DNA of 50,079 nt from Leptospira sp. (GTDB lineage: Bacteria > Spirochaetota > Leptospiria > Leptospirales > Leptospiraceae): contig JAPZRK010000070.1 in assembly GCA_027531445.1 (NCBI GenBank), positions 1 to 50,079 on the forward strand. The letters are read 5' to 3'. Both the position numbers and the translations under genes were made by a program. The notes under the pieces are model-generated. The model saw only the letters and a program-made list of their open reading frames with translations, was not told the DNA's origin and searched no databases. Of the stretch, positions 17,413 through 25,919 are shown in pieces (positions within the stretch are counted from its first letter, which is position 1; each line of letters begins with the position of its first letter).

Positions 17413-18723
17413 TTAGATCGGCTTTGGAAGATGCATAGTGACTTTTGTGCCTTTATTCTTTTCGCTCGAAATGAAGAATGGAATATTGTGAACCGAAAGC
17501 AACTGTAAGGTAACGACCATTCCAAGCCCTGTCCCTCTTTCACCCATTGTTCCAAAATCAGATTTAATGGTGCTTCCATTGAGTATGGAATCCAATTTTT
17601 CCTGACTCATCCCAGTTCCAAAGTCTGTGATCGAAAGCTCGACAAACTTTCCGAGATCCTTTGAGGAAACAATAATCTTACCTTCTGGATTAGAAAATTT
17701 TATCGCATTTGAAAAAATGTTTCTGAGAATCGTGGACATCATCCTAGAATCAATAAATACGCGTTCCTCGAAGAAAAATTCATTCAGCCATTCCATTTTT
17801 TTTTCTTTGCATTGGATGCGGAATAGCGACTCAGTTTCTTGCAAGAGTGGTGTTAGAAGTGTTGATTCTGGCTGGAACAACAATCGATTTGTTTCTTTCC
17901 TTCCCCACTCTAAGAGATTTTCCAATACCACATAACTTTGATTTGCATTCTTTTTTAATTCTATCAAGCCGCGGTCTATCATCTCATCGCTCATTTTTGA
18001 ACGATTTTCAGTCAATATCCCTAAATAAGTTCCCATACTCCCGATGGGCCCTTTCAAATCATGCGCTAAAATAGAAAAGATAAGATCTTTATAATGATTG
18101 GCCTTTACCAGTTCTTCTTGGTTTCTTTCTGTATTTCGAAGGAAATACAAAAGAAAAATCGCTAGAATAAAAAAGCATGTAATCGTCGAAACGATGACAA
18201 ATACCTCACGAACTTCAATGTTGTAAAAAGGACTTTGAGGCGACAAGAGAGGCGGGACATGAACATACCCGATATAATAAAACAAAGTAAGATTGATTAA
18301 AAAGTAAATTAGTATCGAATAACGCTCTTTATATGATAGTATCATAAAAGGCAAGGCAGAAAAAAGTAAAAAGAAATAATGCGCACCCAGTAAATTTCCA
18401 TAAAAGAAAAATGATGTGAGAAAAACTACCATAGATACACAGAAAAGAATCACATACTTAGCAACTTGAATGTGACCTTTGTGATTCAAATAAATACAAT
18501 ATCCAACAGTAAATGCAAAAGGGGCATTGATCAGAGGAATCAGCCAAGTGCCCATTGTATCCATCAACAAAAACATAATACTAAAAGTAATGTTGGAAGA
18601 AATCGCAACAATCGCTGAAATATTCGTTAGTTGAATCCGTAACGAAAGATCCAAACTCATGTCAGGTTTGATACCTGCGTAAACTACAGATCGAATTAAT
18701 GGATGTTTTAAAAAAGAAAGCAC
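17413..18723 (-). CDS. Membrane-bound sensor histidine kinase
   Basis: A 436-residue kinase with about six N-terminal hydrophobic segments (30-195) and no large extracytoplasmic domain, suggesting it senses something in or near the membrane. HisKA follows with His221 in ILAHDLKGPIGSMG, then HATPase_c with N box NIFSNAIKFS, G1 DFGTGM and G2 GERGTGLGM. The family autophosphorylates and passes phosphate to a response regulator; none is encoded beside it. It lies 6 nt after the upstream lipoprotein gene and 42 nt before the flavin/iron-sulfur gene, so it is probably in the same operon. Confidence 0.92.
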   Translation of the reverse strand: MLSFLKHPLIRSVVYAGIKPDMSLDLSLRIQLTNISAIVAISSNITFSIMFLLMDTMGTWLIPLINAPFAFTVGYCIYLNHKGHIQVAKYVILFCVSMVVFLTSFFFYGNLLGAHYFFLLFSALPFMILSYKERYSILIYFLINLTLFYYIGYVHVPPLLSPQSPFYNIEVREVFVIVSTITCFFILAIFLLYFLRNTERNQEELVKANHYKDLIFSILAHDLKGPIGSMGTYLGILTENRSKMSDEMIDRGLIELKKNANQSYVVLENLLEWGRKETNRLLFQPESTLLTPLLQETESLFRIQCKEKKMEWLNEFFFEERVFIDSRMMSTILRNIFSNAIKFSNPEGKIIVSSKDLGKFVELSITDFGTGMSQEKLDSILNGSTIKSDFGTMGERGTGLGMVVTLQLLSVHNIPFFISSEKNKGTKVTMHLPKPI

Positions 18724-18729
18724 GCGGAA

Positions 18730-19365
18730 TCAATCCATTTCGTGCGGTATGTTCGATTGCGCACTTTTTTCAAATTGTGTCATCCGTTCCTTGGACATTC
18801 CAAGAAGATTGTGCGTGAGTATAAGCCTGTCCCCTAAAAACTCTGGTGCCAAACGTATTTCAACCACACGGTACCAAGTTTCTTTTGGTGGTACTGTAAA
18901 TGCATGGTTCACGCAAAGACATTTGAATTTAAAACCAAAGCTATGTTCGACGGGAAGAGCTTGGTGGGGGGCGGCAAAAAAATAAACCGGGACATCGGAA
19001 TCATTCTTCATCACAAGAAGGAATTGCTTTTTTGATCCTGGCTTTAAGATCAAGGTGCTATCCGGTATCTCCTTTCCAAATGGTGCATTTTTACCTGCAG
19101 GGACAGATCCTGTTGTCCAAAGAGCTAAAATTTGGGAACCAGCAGGTTCTCGTATTTCCATCTTAAGCGGCAATTGAGAGTATTCCCATTTGATTTCGAT
19201 CACCACTTTATCTGCCTTTTTTGGGGTTTCGAGAGTTGCCTGGGAATCTGTATGAGGGTGCGATTTTGATTCCTCATGGTCCCCTCCGCAAAACGGGAGG
19301 AGACCGAGGACGGAGAAAACTAAAATCTGTGCAAAGCGAGAAATGAGAAAAAAACTCTTCTGCAC
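18730..19365 (-). CDS. Lipoprotein with a possible metal-binding Cys/His cluster
   Basis: A 211-residue lipoprotein with signal LVFSVLGLLPFC (Cys26), then a His/Ser-rich linker (HEESKSHPHTDSQ) and a beta-rich domain. Its conserved-looking core is APHQALPVEHSFGF, KCLCVNHAFTVPP and ETWYRVVEIRL. The Cys-X-Cys and neighbouring His residues suggest copper or other metal binding in a cupredoxin-like fold; this is an inference from residue pattern only. It starts 1 nt after the upstream glycan-binding lipoprotein gene and ends 6 nt before the histidine kinase, so all three are likely cotranscribed. Confidence 0.75.
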   Translation of the reverse strand: MQKSFFLISRFAQILVFSVLGLLPFCGGDHEESKSHPHTDSQATLETPKKADKVVIEIKWEYSQLPLKMEIREPAGSQILALWTTGSVPAGKNAPFGKEIPDSTLILKPGSKKQFLLVMKNDSDVPVYFFAAPHQALPVEHSFGFKFKCLCVNHAFTVPPKETWYRVVEIRLAPEFLGDRLILTHNLLGMSKERMTQFEKSAQSNIPHEMD

Positions 19366-19366
19366 T

Positions 19367-20836
19367 TTACTCTAGACCTAACTCCAAGGTAGAAAAGTCT
19401 AAATTTTCTGTTTTTTTAGCATTTGTTAAATAAAATTTTTTACCTCGCACCTGTAAGGTTACGAATTCCTGGAAAATCTTTTCTGTATGATTGGGATCTG
19501 GGTTTTTAACCAAATTGCAGTCACGTCCGCATCCATTGCAATCACCGCCGCCATAGTCCAAAAAGTTTGTAAATGTTTGTTTGCGAAGGTAACCAAAGAT
19601 GCGTAAATCGATCTTACCTGCGCCAATTTCTTTGATTTCGTAATTTCCCATCCCGTAAAACCGGTTGGAATTTTCTTGGCCCACATCGTAATCTGTGCGA
19701 GCTGTCGATCCTTCCAGAAAGAAAGTCCCATCTGATCGCAAACGGATCGTCCAATCAGAAGATGTTGGCTGGTCTAGATTCTCCTCAACCTCCACATTCG
19801 GATCGGCACCCGCCGGTAGATCTGTTGTCGCCTCAGGAGCAATTGAGGCAATCTCCATTCCTGTGAGACCTCGATTCAATACCTTACGTAGCGATGCTTT
19901 TGTAAATGCATCGAAATTTTTTGCGGCGGTATCTTTGGATTTTGGGAGAGTATCAATGGCAAGCCAATCTTCCCCATCACCAAACCGAAGTTCGGATAGC
20001 ACAAAACCTTTTTCAGTGAGACCCGGATAGAGTTCATCTACTTTCATGATGAGCTTTTTACCTTTAAATGGTTTGGTGAGATTGACGACTTGACTTCCCA
20101 TCGTGTCTTCAATGGAAACTTTTTCAGAGTAACCATCATCTCCCGTAAGTGTGAATTCTTTCAATCGTCCATTTTTAATACAATGGACGTCGGAACGCTG
20201 GTATCCGTTCCAAAGTTTGAGTTTGGAAATGGTTTGTTTTTCATCAAATTCAAATGTAAACGTAACGCCTGCTCCACCCTTGACTGATGCATAAGCGTTT
20301 TCATACTTTGAATCAAATAGGTTCATAACTGAGTAGCTGGATTCTGGGCTTGCTGTCTCGGAGGCAGTGGCCGTTGCTTTTAAAATTTCAGGAGTGTAGG
20401 TGCGATATGCTTTTTGTTTTTCATCATAAAACTTAACGCCTTTCAGACAGATGTCCTGGTTTCTTTGGAAGTTGAGTGTAACAGATCTTGCCTGAACAAC
20501 TGGATCAAACTTTAATTCAGAATTTGAAAGTTCGACGTCGGTGCTAACATAGACTTCATCAAAGTTGACATACGCCGCGATGCGATCTTTAAATTTGCCT
20601 GAACAAGATTCAATCGTCACCTTGCTTAGCGAAAAGGCGTCGTCCGCGTAAAAGTGTAGTTTGACAAACTCTGCCCCAGGCTCCGCCTTCCATTCTTTAC
20701 CGTTTAACACGAAAAAAGGAAGTCCATTATCCATCGATGTGGAAGTCACCATTGAAAAATGAAGTTTTTTCCCACAGCCAATGGTGAAAAAAATACTAAG
20801 AATGATCGAAATAAATAGGAGGTTTCTAAGTCGCAT
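19367..20836 (-). CDS. Discoidin / NADase-type glycan-binding-like lipoprotein
   Basis: A 489-residue lipoprotein with signal FISIILSIFFTIGC (Cys21) after a basic MRLR start. The middle (about 150-290) has the layout of a discoidin-like beta-sandwich: ASPESSYSVMNLFDSKYENA, then GAGVTFTFEFDEKQTISKLK, a LWNGY motif, CIKNGRLKEFTL and a final ELRFGD strand, as in the NADase-type glycan-binding domain found in bacterial and Leptospira surface proteins. A C-terminal domain holds a Cys-rich loop (GGGDCNGCGRDCNLV). It probably binds a sugar or surface ligand. It lies 1 nt before the next lipoprotein gene. Confidence 0.78.
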   Translation of the reverse strand: MRLRNLLFISIILSIFFTIGCGKKLHFSMVTSTSMDNGLPFFVLNGKEWKAEPGAEFVKLHFYADDAFSLSKVTIESCSGKFKDRIAAYVNFDEVYVSTDVELSNSELKFDPVVQARSVTLNFQRNQDICLKGVKFYDEKQKAYRTYTPEILKATATASETASPESSYSVMNLFDSKYENAYASVKGGAGVTFTFEFDEKQTISKLKLWNGYQRSDVHCIKNGRLKEFTLTGDDGYSEKVSIEDTMGSQVVNLTKPFKGKKLIMKVDELYPGLTEKGFVLSELRFGDGEDWLAIDTLPKSKDTAAKNFDAFTKASLRKVLNRGLTGMEIASIAPEATTDLPAGADPNVEVEENLDQPTSSDWTIRLRSDGTFFLEGSTARTDYDVGQENSNRFYGMGNYEIKEIGAGKIDLRIFGYLRKQTFTNFLDYGGGDCNGCGRDCNLVKNPDPNHTEKIFQEFVTLQVRGKKFYLTNAKKTENLDFSTLELGLE

Positions 20837-20894
20837 AAAATTCCTTATGAGTGAAATTAAAAGACATCTTCGGTAGGCAAAGACAACAATTTTT

Positions 20895-21779
20895 TTATCT
20901 TCGTTCGGTTTCTCGAAATACTTTTTCCCATGTCTCTTGGTTCAAAGAACCTACGATCCATCTACCATTCACCCAGAAAGTTGGAATCGAAGTCACTCCC
21001 AACTTTTGAGCTTCCTTATGGTCAACGCGAACCAAATCTTTAAAGCGAGAGTTCAAATCGTCTGCGGAACAATTTTTGAAACCTAAGTCTGTGCCACTTT
21101 TGATTTTTTTAGAATCAGAATACAAAATGTCCATATGGTTTAAGATGTTTGTGGGTTCATTCTCCCAAAGACACCTTGCCATAGCGAGAGGAAGAATCCC
21201 TTCCTCACTTTCATCATCCAAAGGGAAATCTTTGTGAATGTAATAGATTTGGTCGACTCTTTTCAACAGAAGCTTTTTTGTAAATGGGAAGGTCTGTTTA
21301 CAAAAATGACAAAGGAAATCACTCCACTCGATGATCACCCATTTCCCCTTTGGATTCCCAATCTTTGGAGAATGTTTTATATCTAGCTTCGAAAGTAAAT
21401 TCCCGACTTTACTTGGGATGACCTTCCAAGACAGCCCAGCCTCATGAAAGATCCGACTCCAAACGATGCGAATTCGAATGGAATCACGCATACGATCGAT
21501 TGCATCTGTATTCGAAATCTCTAATGGTAGCTTCTTTCTCTCTGACTGCCAATAATGAGAGATTTCGGATTCTTTGACCTTGGCGCGTTCCCCTTCCTTC
21601 CATTCTTCCAAAGTCAATTGTTTGGATTTGGCAATGGCCCTCAACCTAACAAGATACTCATCGGAGGAAAGAGAATACTTTACTTCTTCTTCGGTAGGTA
21701 GTATATCAGGAAGAAAAAACTCCTCAGTCGCGGTATTTTGACATGAGAATAAAAATATTAAGAAAGATAGGATTGGCAC
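20895..21779 (-). CDS. DsbA/thioredoxin-like lipoprotein
   Basis: About 294 residues starting at GTG 21779, the first usable start after an in-frame stop. The signal is short (LSFLIFLFSC, Cys13), so the protein is probably lipidated. An N-terminal helical region with SurA-like character (about 25-135) precedes a thioredoxin-fold domain. The active site is C157-H-F-C160 in SDFLCHFCKQ and the cis-Pro loop is VTSIPTFWVNG. DsbA/DsbC-type proteins oxidise or isomerise disulfides in the periplasm, or serve as thiol donors. No good ribosome binding site precedes the GTG. It may be the first gene of the co-directional run ending at 11730, or a separate unit, since 58 nt separate it from the next gene. 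Confidence 0.83.
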   Translation of the reverse strand: MPILSFLIFLFSCQNTATEEFFLPDILPTEEEVKYSLSSDEYLVRLRAIAKSKQLTLEEWKEGERAKVKESEISHYWQSERKKLPLEISNTDAIDRMRDSIRIRIVWSRIFHEAGLSWKVIPSKVGNLLSKLDIKHSPKIGNPKGKWVIIEWSDFLCHFCKQTFPFTKKLLLKRVDQIYYIHKDFPLDDESEEGILPLAMARCLWENEPTNILNHMDILYSDSKKIKSGTDLGFKNCSADDLNSRFKDLVRVDHKEAQKLGVTSIPTFWVNGRWIVGSLNQETWEKVFRETERR

Positions 21780-21877
21780 AAGGATAGCAATACAGGAGAA
21801 TTTGAAGAAGCAAGATTTTTAATAGACATGAATATGATTTTGTGATCTGCTATCCATCCATACCTAAGGTGGCTCTC

Positions 21878-22729
21878 ATGATTTTCCGAATCCTTTCTGC
21901 AATCATTATCACACATTTCGTCCTTGTTCCCATACTTCCCCAAGAAAACTCCGTAAGTACCACTCCCAATTCTGGATACTTTACCATCACATACAAAAAC
22001 ACAGATGTAAATTTAGAATTAAAAGCGAATGGTTATACCATCAAAGACAATTCATCAAACGATGATTCATCGGGACAAGAAGACATTAACCATTGGATCA
22101 TGCCCAAAAACAACAGATTATCCATTCGAATATCGGAACGAAAACCAAATCAGTCGAAGAGTACCTTTCCTATTTCAAAATCAGTTCAAATCAAATTGAT
22201 CATCGCACAGGCTGGACAATTTCCAGACGAAGGTAAATCTATACTAAATTTTGAATGGCCCAAATCGAACGAGAAAAATCAAGTTCCAAATGGAGAATGG
22301 ATAGATGTAACATTCGATCCCCCATTTGTTCCACCGTCCCAGCTTTGGAACCAAGCAGAGAAGATCGCCTGGACAAAAGACTTAGAAAAAGAAGCCATAG
22401 GCATGATGGAGACACTCGTAAAAGCTCTCAATGCACGCAATGTAAAACAAGTATCATCACTTCTCACATTCCGTCAGATCGAAACCACAGAAACGAGATA
22501 CCAAAAGTATGACCCAGCAGAAGAAGAAAAGTCGCTTGCGATTATGATGAAACAGATAGGTTCTTCATGGAAATTAAAGAAAAAAGACATCAAAGTGAAT
22601 TTGTTATGTGATGACAAAATTGTAAATCTTACAAACCAAAAGAATGAAGCCCTCATCCAAGGAAAGAATGGAGCGGAGATTCCCATTTACCTTGGACTCG
22701 TCAAAGGCAAACTCACGTTTGTAAGATAA
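21878..22729 (+). CDS. Exported protein of unknown function
   Basis: About 283 residues from the ATG at 21878, chosen because AAGGTGG lies about 6 nt upstream and a signal peptide follows directly (MIFRILSAIIITHFVLVPIL). An earlier in-frame GTG at 21842 would put 12 residues before the signal. The mature protein is polar, with a beta-rich N-terminal half and a helical segment DLEKEAIGMMETLVKALNAR that resembles the start of an NTF2-like or DUF-type domain, ending in short strands. No family was recognised. It is divergent from the DsbA-like gene and lies 95 nt before the decarboxylase gene. Confidence 0.7.
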   Translation: MIFRILSAIIITHFVLVPILPQENSVSTTPNSGYFTITYKNTDVNLELKANGYTIKDNSSNDDSSGQEDINHWIMPKNNRLSIRISERKPNQSKSTFPISKSVQIKLIIAQAGQFPDEGKSILNFEWPKSNEKNQVPNGEWIDVTFDPPFVPPSQLWNQAEKIAWTKDLEKEAIGMMETLVKALNARNVKQVSSLLTFRQIETTETRYQKYDPAEEEKSLAIMMKQIGSSWKLKKKDIKVNLLCDDKIVNLTNQKNEALIQGKNGAEIPIYLGLVKGKLTFVR

Positions 22730-22824
22730 CCAATTCGAAACAGAAGAAATTGTTTTTTTGTTCATTTCCTAGAGGAGTCGAGTGATTTGGTAATATCTAA
22801 CCATTTCGGAGAACATCTGTTGTA

Positions 22825-25089
22825 ATGAAATTTCGCTTCCCCATATTTATCATCGATGAAGACTTTCGTTCTGAAAATACTAGTGGTCTCGGTATCCGTG
22901 CTCTCGCCAAGAGCATTGAAGAAGAAGGCATGGAAGTTCTAGGTGTCACAAGTTATGGTGATTTGAGTTCCTTTGCCCAACAACAAAGTCGTGCTTCCGC
23001 ATTCATTCTTTCCATCGATGATGAAGAGTTTTCGAGTCCTAGCGAAGCCACTTCGGCACTCGAAAATTTAAGAGCCTTTGTAGAAGAGATCCGTTTCCGA
23101 AACAACAACATCCCCCTCTTCCTCTATGGCGAGACGAGAACCGTTCGCCACATCTCCAATGACATTCTAAAAGAACTCCACGGCTTCATTCATATGTTTG
23201 AAGATACACCGGAATTCGTTGCTCGCCATATCATAAGAGAAGCAAAAACCTATCTCAAAGGACTGATGCCTCCTTTTTTCAAAGCACTCACTGATTACGC
23301 CCAAGATGGATCTTATTCATGGCATTGTCCTGGCCATTCGGGTGGTGTAGCATTTTTAAAAAGTCCAGTGGGACATATGTTCCACCAGTTTTTTGGTGAA
23401 AACATGTTACGAGCAGACGTCTGCAACTCAGTAGATGAACTCGGCCAACTCCTTGATCATAATGGTCCCGTAGCGGCAAGCGAGCATAATGCGGCAAGGA
23501 TCTTTCATGCAGACCACCTATTCTTTGTTACAAATGGTACTTCTACATCCAATAAGATGGTTTGGCATGCAACGGTTGCCCCGGGTGACATTGTTGTCGT
23601 AGACAGAAACTGCCATAAATCAATCCTCCATGCCATTACCATGACTGGGGCGATCCCTGTATTTTTAATGCCCACTCGAAATCATTATGGAATCATCGGA
23701 CCCATTCCTTTATCCGAATTCCAGCCAGATGCGATACGAAAAAAAATCGCCTCAAATCCGATCGCAAAACAAGCATTTGAAAAGAATCCATCATCACAAT
23801 TTAGGATCCTAACGATCACTCAATCAACGTATGATGGAGTGTTATACAATGTAGATATGATAAAGGATGTATTGGGTGATTCCATTGATACACTCCACTT
23901 CGATGAAGCCTGGTTACCCCATGCTTCTTTCCACCCGTTTTACAAATACATGCATGCGATTGGCCCAGACAGACCAAGATCGGAAAATTCACTTGTTTTT
24001 TCGACACAATCCACACACAAACTTCTTGCAGGGCTCTCACAGGCTTCGCAAATTCTCGTCCAAGACTCCAACACACGCAAGTTAGATCGCCATAGATTCA
24101 ATGAAGCATATCATATGCATTCTTCTACAAGTCCTCAGTATGCCATTATCGCATCCTGTGACGTAGCCGCCGCCATGATGGAACCTCCTGGTGGCACTGC
24201 ACTTGTTGAGGAATCGATTGCCGAGGCATTAGACTTTCGCCGTGCGATGCGAAAGGTGGATGAAGAGTTTGGTGACTCTTGGTGGTTCAAAGTTTGGGGA
24301 CCCGATTACCTGGTAGAAGAAGGAATCGGAGAACGTGAAAATTGGATGATTCGTGCTGAAGACAATTGGCACGGGTTTGGTGAACTTGCGGCTGGCTTCA
24401 ATATGTTGGATCCAATCAAAGCAACCATCATCACACCGGGCTTAGACATGGAAGGAAAGTTTTCTGACCAAGGCATCCCTGCTATCATCGTAACAAAGTA
24501 CCTCTCTGAACATGGCATCATTGTGGAAAAAACAGGACTGTATTCATTTTTTATTATGTTTACAATCGGAATCACAAAAGGCCGATGGAATACGCTCGTT
24601 ACAGAACTACAACAACTCAAAGATGATTATGATGCAAACAAACCCGTTTGGAGAGTGATGCCTGAGTTCGTAGCAAAATTTCCAGCATACGAACGGATTG
24701 GACTCAAAGATCTAAGTGACCAGATTCACAAAATTTACAAGGCAAATGACATAGCTCGACTAACCACTGAAATGTATCTCTCAAACATGGTTCCCGCTAT
24801 GCCTCCAGCTGAAGCCTATGCAAAAATGGCCCATAGACAAATTGAAAGAGTGGTCATTGATGATTTAGAAGGTCGCATCACGAGTATTTTGCTGACACCG
24901 TATCCTCCAGGTATTCCACTCTTGATCCCTGGAGAATGTTTCAACGAAACGATCGTACGGTATTTAATATTTGCACGAGAATTCAATAGCAAATTTCCAG
25001 GATTTGAAACCGACATTCATGGTCTGATTCAGGAAAGAGATGAAAATGGTGTTCTCAAATATTATGTTGATTGTGTTATTGAAAGTTGA
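22825..25089 (+). CDS. adiA: Arginine decarboxylase, fold type I (AdiA-like)
   Basis: A 754-residue PLP enzyme, the same length class as E. coli AdiA (756). It has an N-terminal receiver-like wing domain (1-120), a PLP domain with WHCPGHSGG, VVDRNCHKSI, YGIIGPI, LHFDEAW and the PLP lysine Lys399 in STHKLLAGLSQAS, and a C-terminal domain with PYPPGIPLLIPGE. VDRNCHKSI and YGIIGPI match AdiA more closely than the lysine or ornithine decarboxylases. It converts arginine to agmatine; substrate choice still needs assay. The next gene is speD, so the likely role is spermidine biosynthesis rather than acid resistance, and no antiporter gene is seen. Confidence 0.9.
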   Translation: MKFRFPIFIIDEDFRSENTSGLGIRALAKSIEEEGMEVLGVTSYGDLSSFAQQQSRASAFILSIDDEEFSSPSEATSALENLRAFVEEIRFRNNNIPLFLYGETRTVRHISNDILKELHGFIHMFEDTPEFVARHIIREAKTYLKGLMPPFFKALTDYAQDGSYSWHCPGHSGGVAFLKSPVGHMFHQFFGENMLRADVCNSVDELGQLLDHNGPVAASEHNAARIFHADHLFFVTNGTSTSNKMVWHATVAPGDIVVVDRNCHKSILHAITMTGAIPVFLMPTRNHYGIIGPIPLSEFQPDAIRKKIASNPIAKQAFEKNPSSQFRILTITQSTYDGVLYNVDMIKDVLGDSIDTLHFDEAWLPHASFHPFYKYMHAIGPDRPRSENSLVFSTQSTHKLLAGLSQASQILVQDSNTRKLDRHRFNEAYHMHSSTSPQYAIIASCDVAAAMMEPPGGTALVEESIAEALDFRRAMRKVDEEFGDSWWFKVWGPDYLVEEGIGERENWMIRAEDNWHGFGELAAGFNMLDPIKATIITPGLDMEGKFSDQGIPAIIVTKYLSEHGIIVEKTGLYSFFIMFTIGITKGRWNTLVTELQQLKDDYDANKPVWRVMPEFVAKFPAYERIGLKDLSDQIHKIYKANDIARLTTEMYLSNMVPAMPPAEAYAKMAHRQIERVVIDDLEGRITSILLTPYPPGIPLLIPGECFNETIVRYLIFAREFNSKFPGFETDIHGLIQERDENGVLKYYVDCVIES

Positions 25090-25143
25090 ATATTTCTTGC
25101 GGTGCAAGGTTTCAAACAATTATTGTCAGTAAGGGTATAAACT

Positions 25144-25905
25144 ATGGATAAAGAAAAAATTAAGATCTCTGGCTTTAACAATTTAACTAAAGTGCTTAGT
25201 TTTAATCTTTATGACTTTTGTATTACACTTGATGACGATCAGAAGTCAAGATATGTGAGCTACATCCACGACAAATACAATGCGGATAAAATCACAGAGA
25301 TCTCAACACAGATTGTTAAGATGATTGATGCAAACATACTTTCGGTCTCTTCTCAAGATTATGACCCGGTCGGAGCATCGGCTATGGTGCTTATGAGCGA
25401 TGTCAAAGGTGGCGGATCTCCGATTCCTTCTGCTCAAGTTTCGATGCATTTGGATAAGTCCCACATTACTGTACACACTTACCCCGACGCGGCTGATCCA
25501 GACGGCATCTGTTCCTTTCGGGTGGATATTGATATCTCCACATGTGGGGAGATTATCCCGCTGGATGCGATCAATTATCTGTTTGAAGCATTTGAATGTG
25601 ACGTCGTATACATAGATTATGTGGTAAGAGGTTATACTCGCCTATCCAATGGTAAAAAAATCTATAACGATCATCATTTCAATTCCATATTGGATTTTAT
25701 TAAACCAGAAATCAAACGCAACTACACCTTTCTTTCCGATATCAATATGCCTCAGGACAATACGTGGCAGACAAAACTTATGATCAAAGAAATGGGTCCC
25801 GAAAACTATCTATTGAACACTGGCGATATTATGCACCCAGCGGTTCCAGATAAAATGCGACTCCTTAGAGAAGAAATGAAAGAAGTATATCATATGATCC
25901 ACTAA
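25144..25905 (+). CDS. speD: S-adenosylmethionine decarboxylase, E. coli-type proenzyme
   Basis: A 253-residue SpeD of the long class 1A type (E. coli 264). The proenzyme cleaves itself before a Ser that becomes the pyruvoyl cofactor: the site is Lys105-Ser106 in LDKSHITVHTYP. The following CSFRVDIDISTCGEI is also typical. It makes decarboxylated SAM, the aminopropyl donor for spermidine. TAAGGG lies 8 nt upstream of the ATG. The gene is 54 nt downstream of the arginine decarboxylase and is likely its operon partner. No spermidine synthase or agmatinase is in the window. Confidence 0.95.
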   Translation: MDKEKIKISGFNNLTKVLSFNLYDFCITLDDDQKSRYVSYIHDKYNADKITEISTQIVKMIDANILSVSSQDYDPVGASAMVLMSDVKGGGSPIPSAQVSMHLDKSHITVHTYPDAADPDGICSFRVDIDISTCGEIIPLDAINYLFEAFECDVVYIDYVVRGYTRLSNGKKIYNDHHFNSILDFIKPEIKRNYTFLSDINMPQDNTWQTKLMIKEMGPENYLLNTGDIMHPAVPDKMRLLREEMKEVYHMIH

Positions 25906-25919
25906 TCGCGAGTGGATCA
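25895..25919. terminator. Inverted repeat over convergent speD and membrane-protein stops
   Basis: TGATCCACT and AGTGGATCA form a perfect 9-bp stem with a 7-nt loop. It spans the two convergent gene ends but has no T-run on either side, so it is at best a weak bidirectional terminator or mRNA 3' hairpin. Confidence 0.4.

Noticed and set aside
21758..21943. 61-codon minus-strand frame overlapping the DsbA-like start
   Set aside because: It overlaps the signal peptide of the DsbA-like lipoprotein and the promoter region of the divergent gene in another frame; no features support it.
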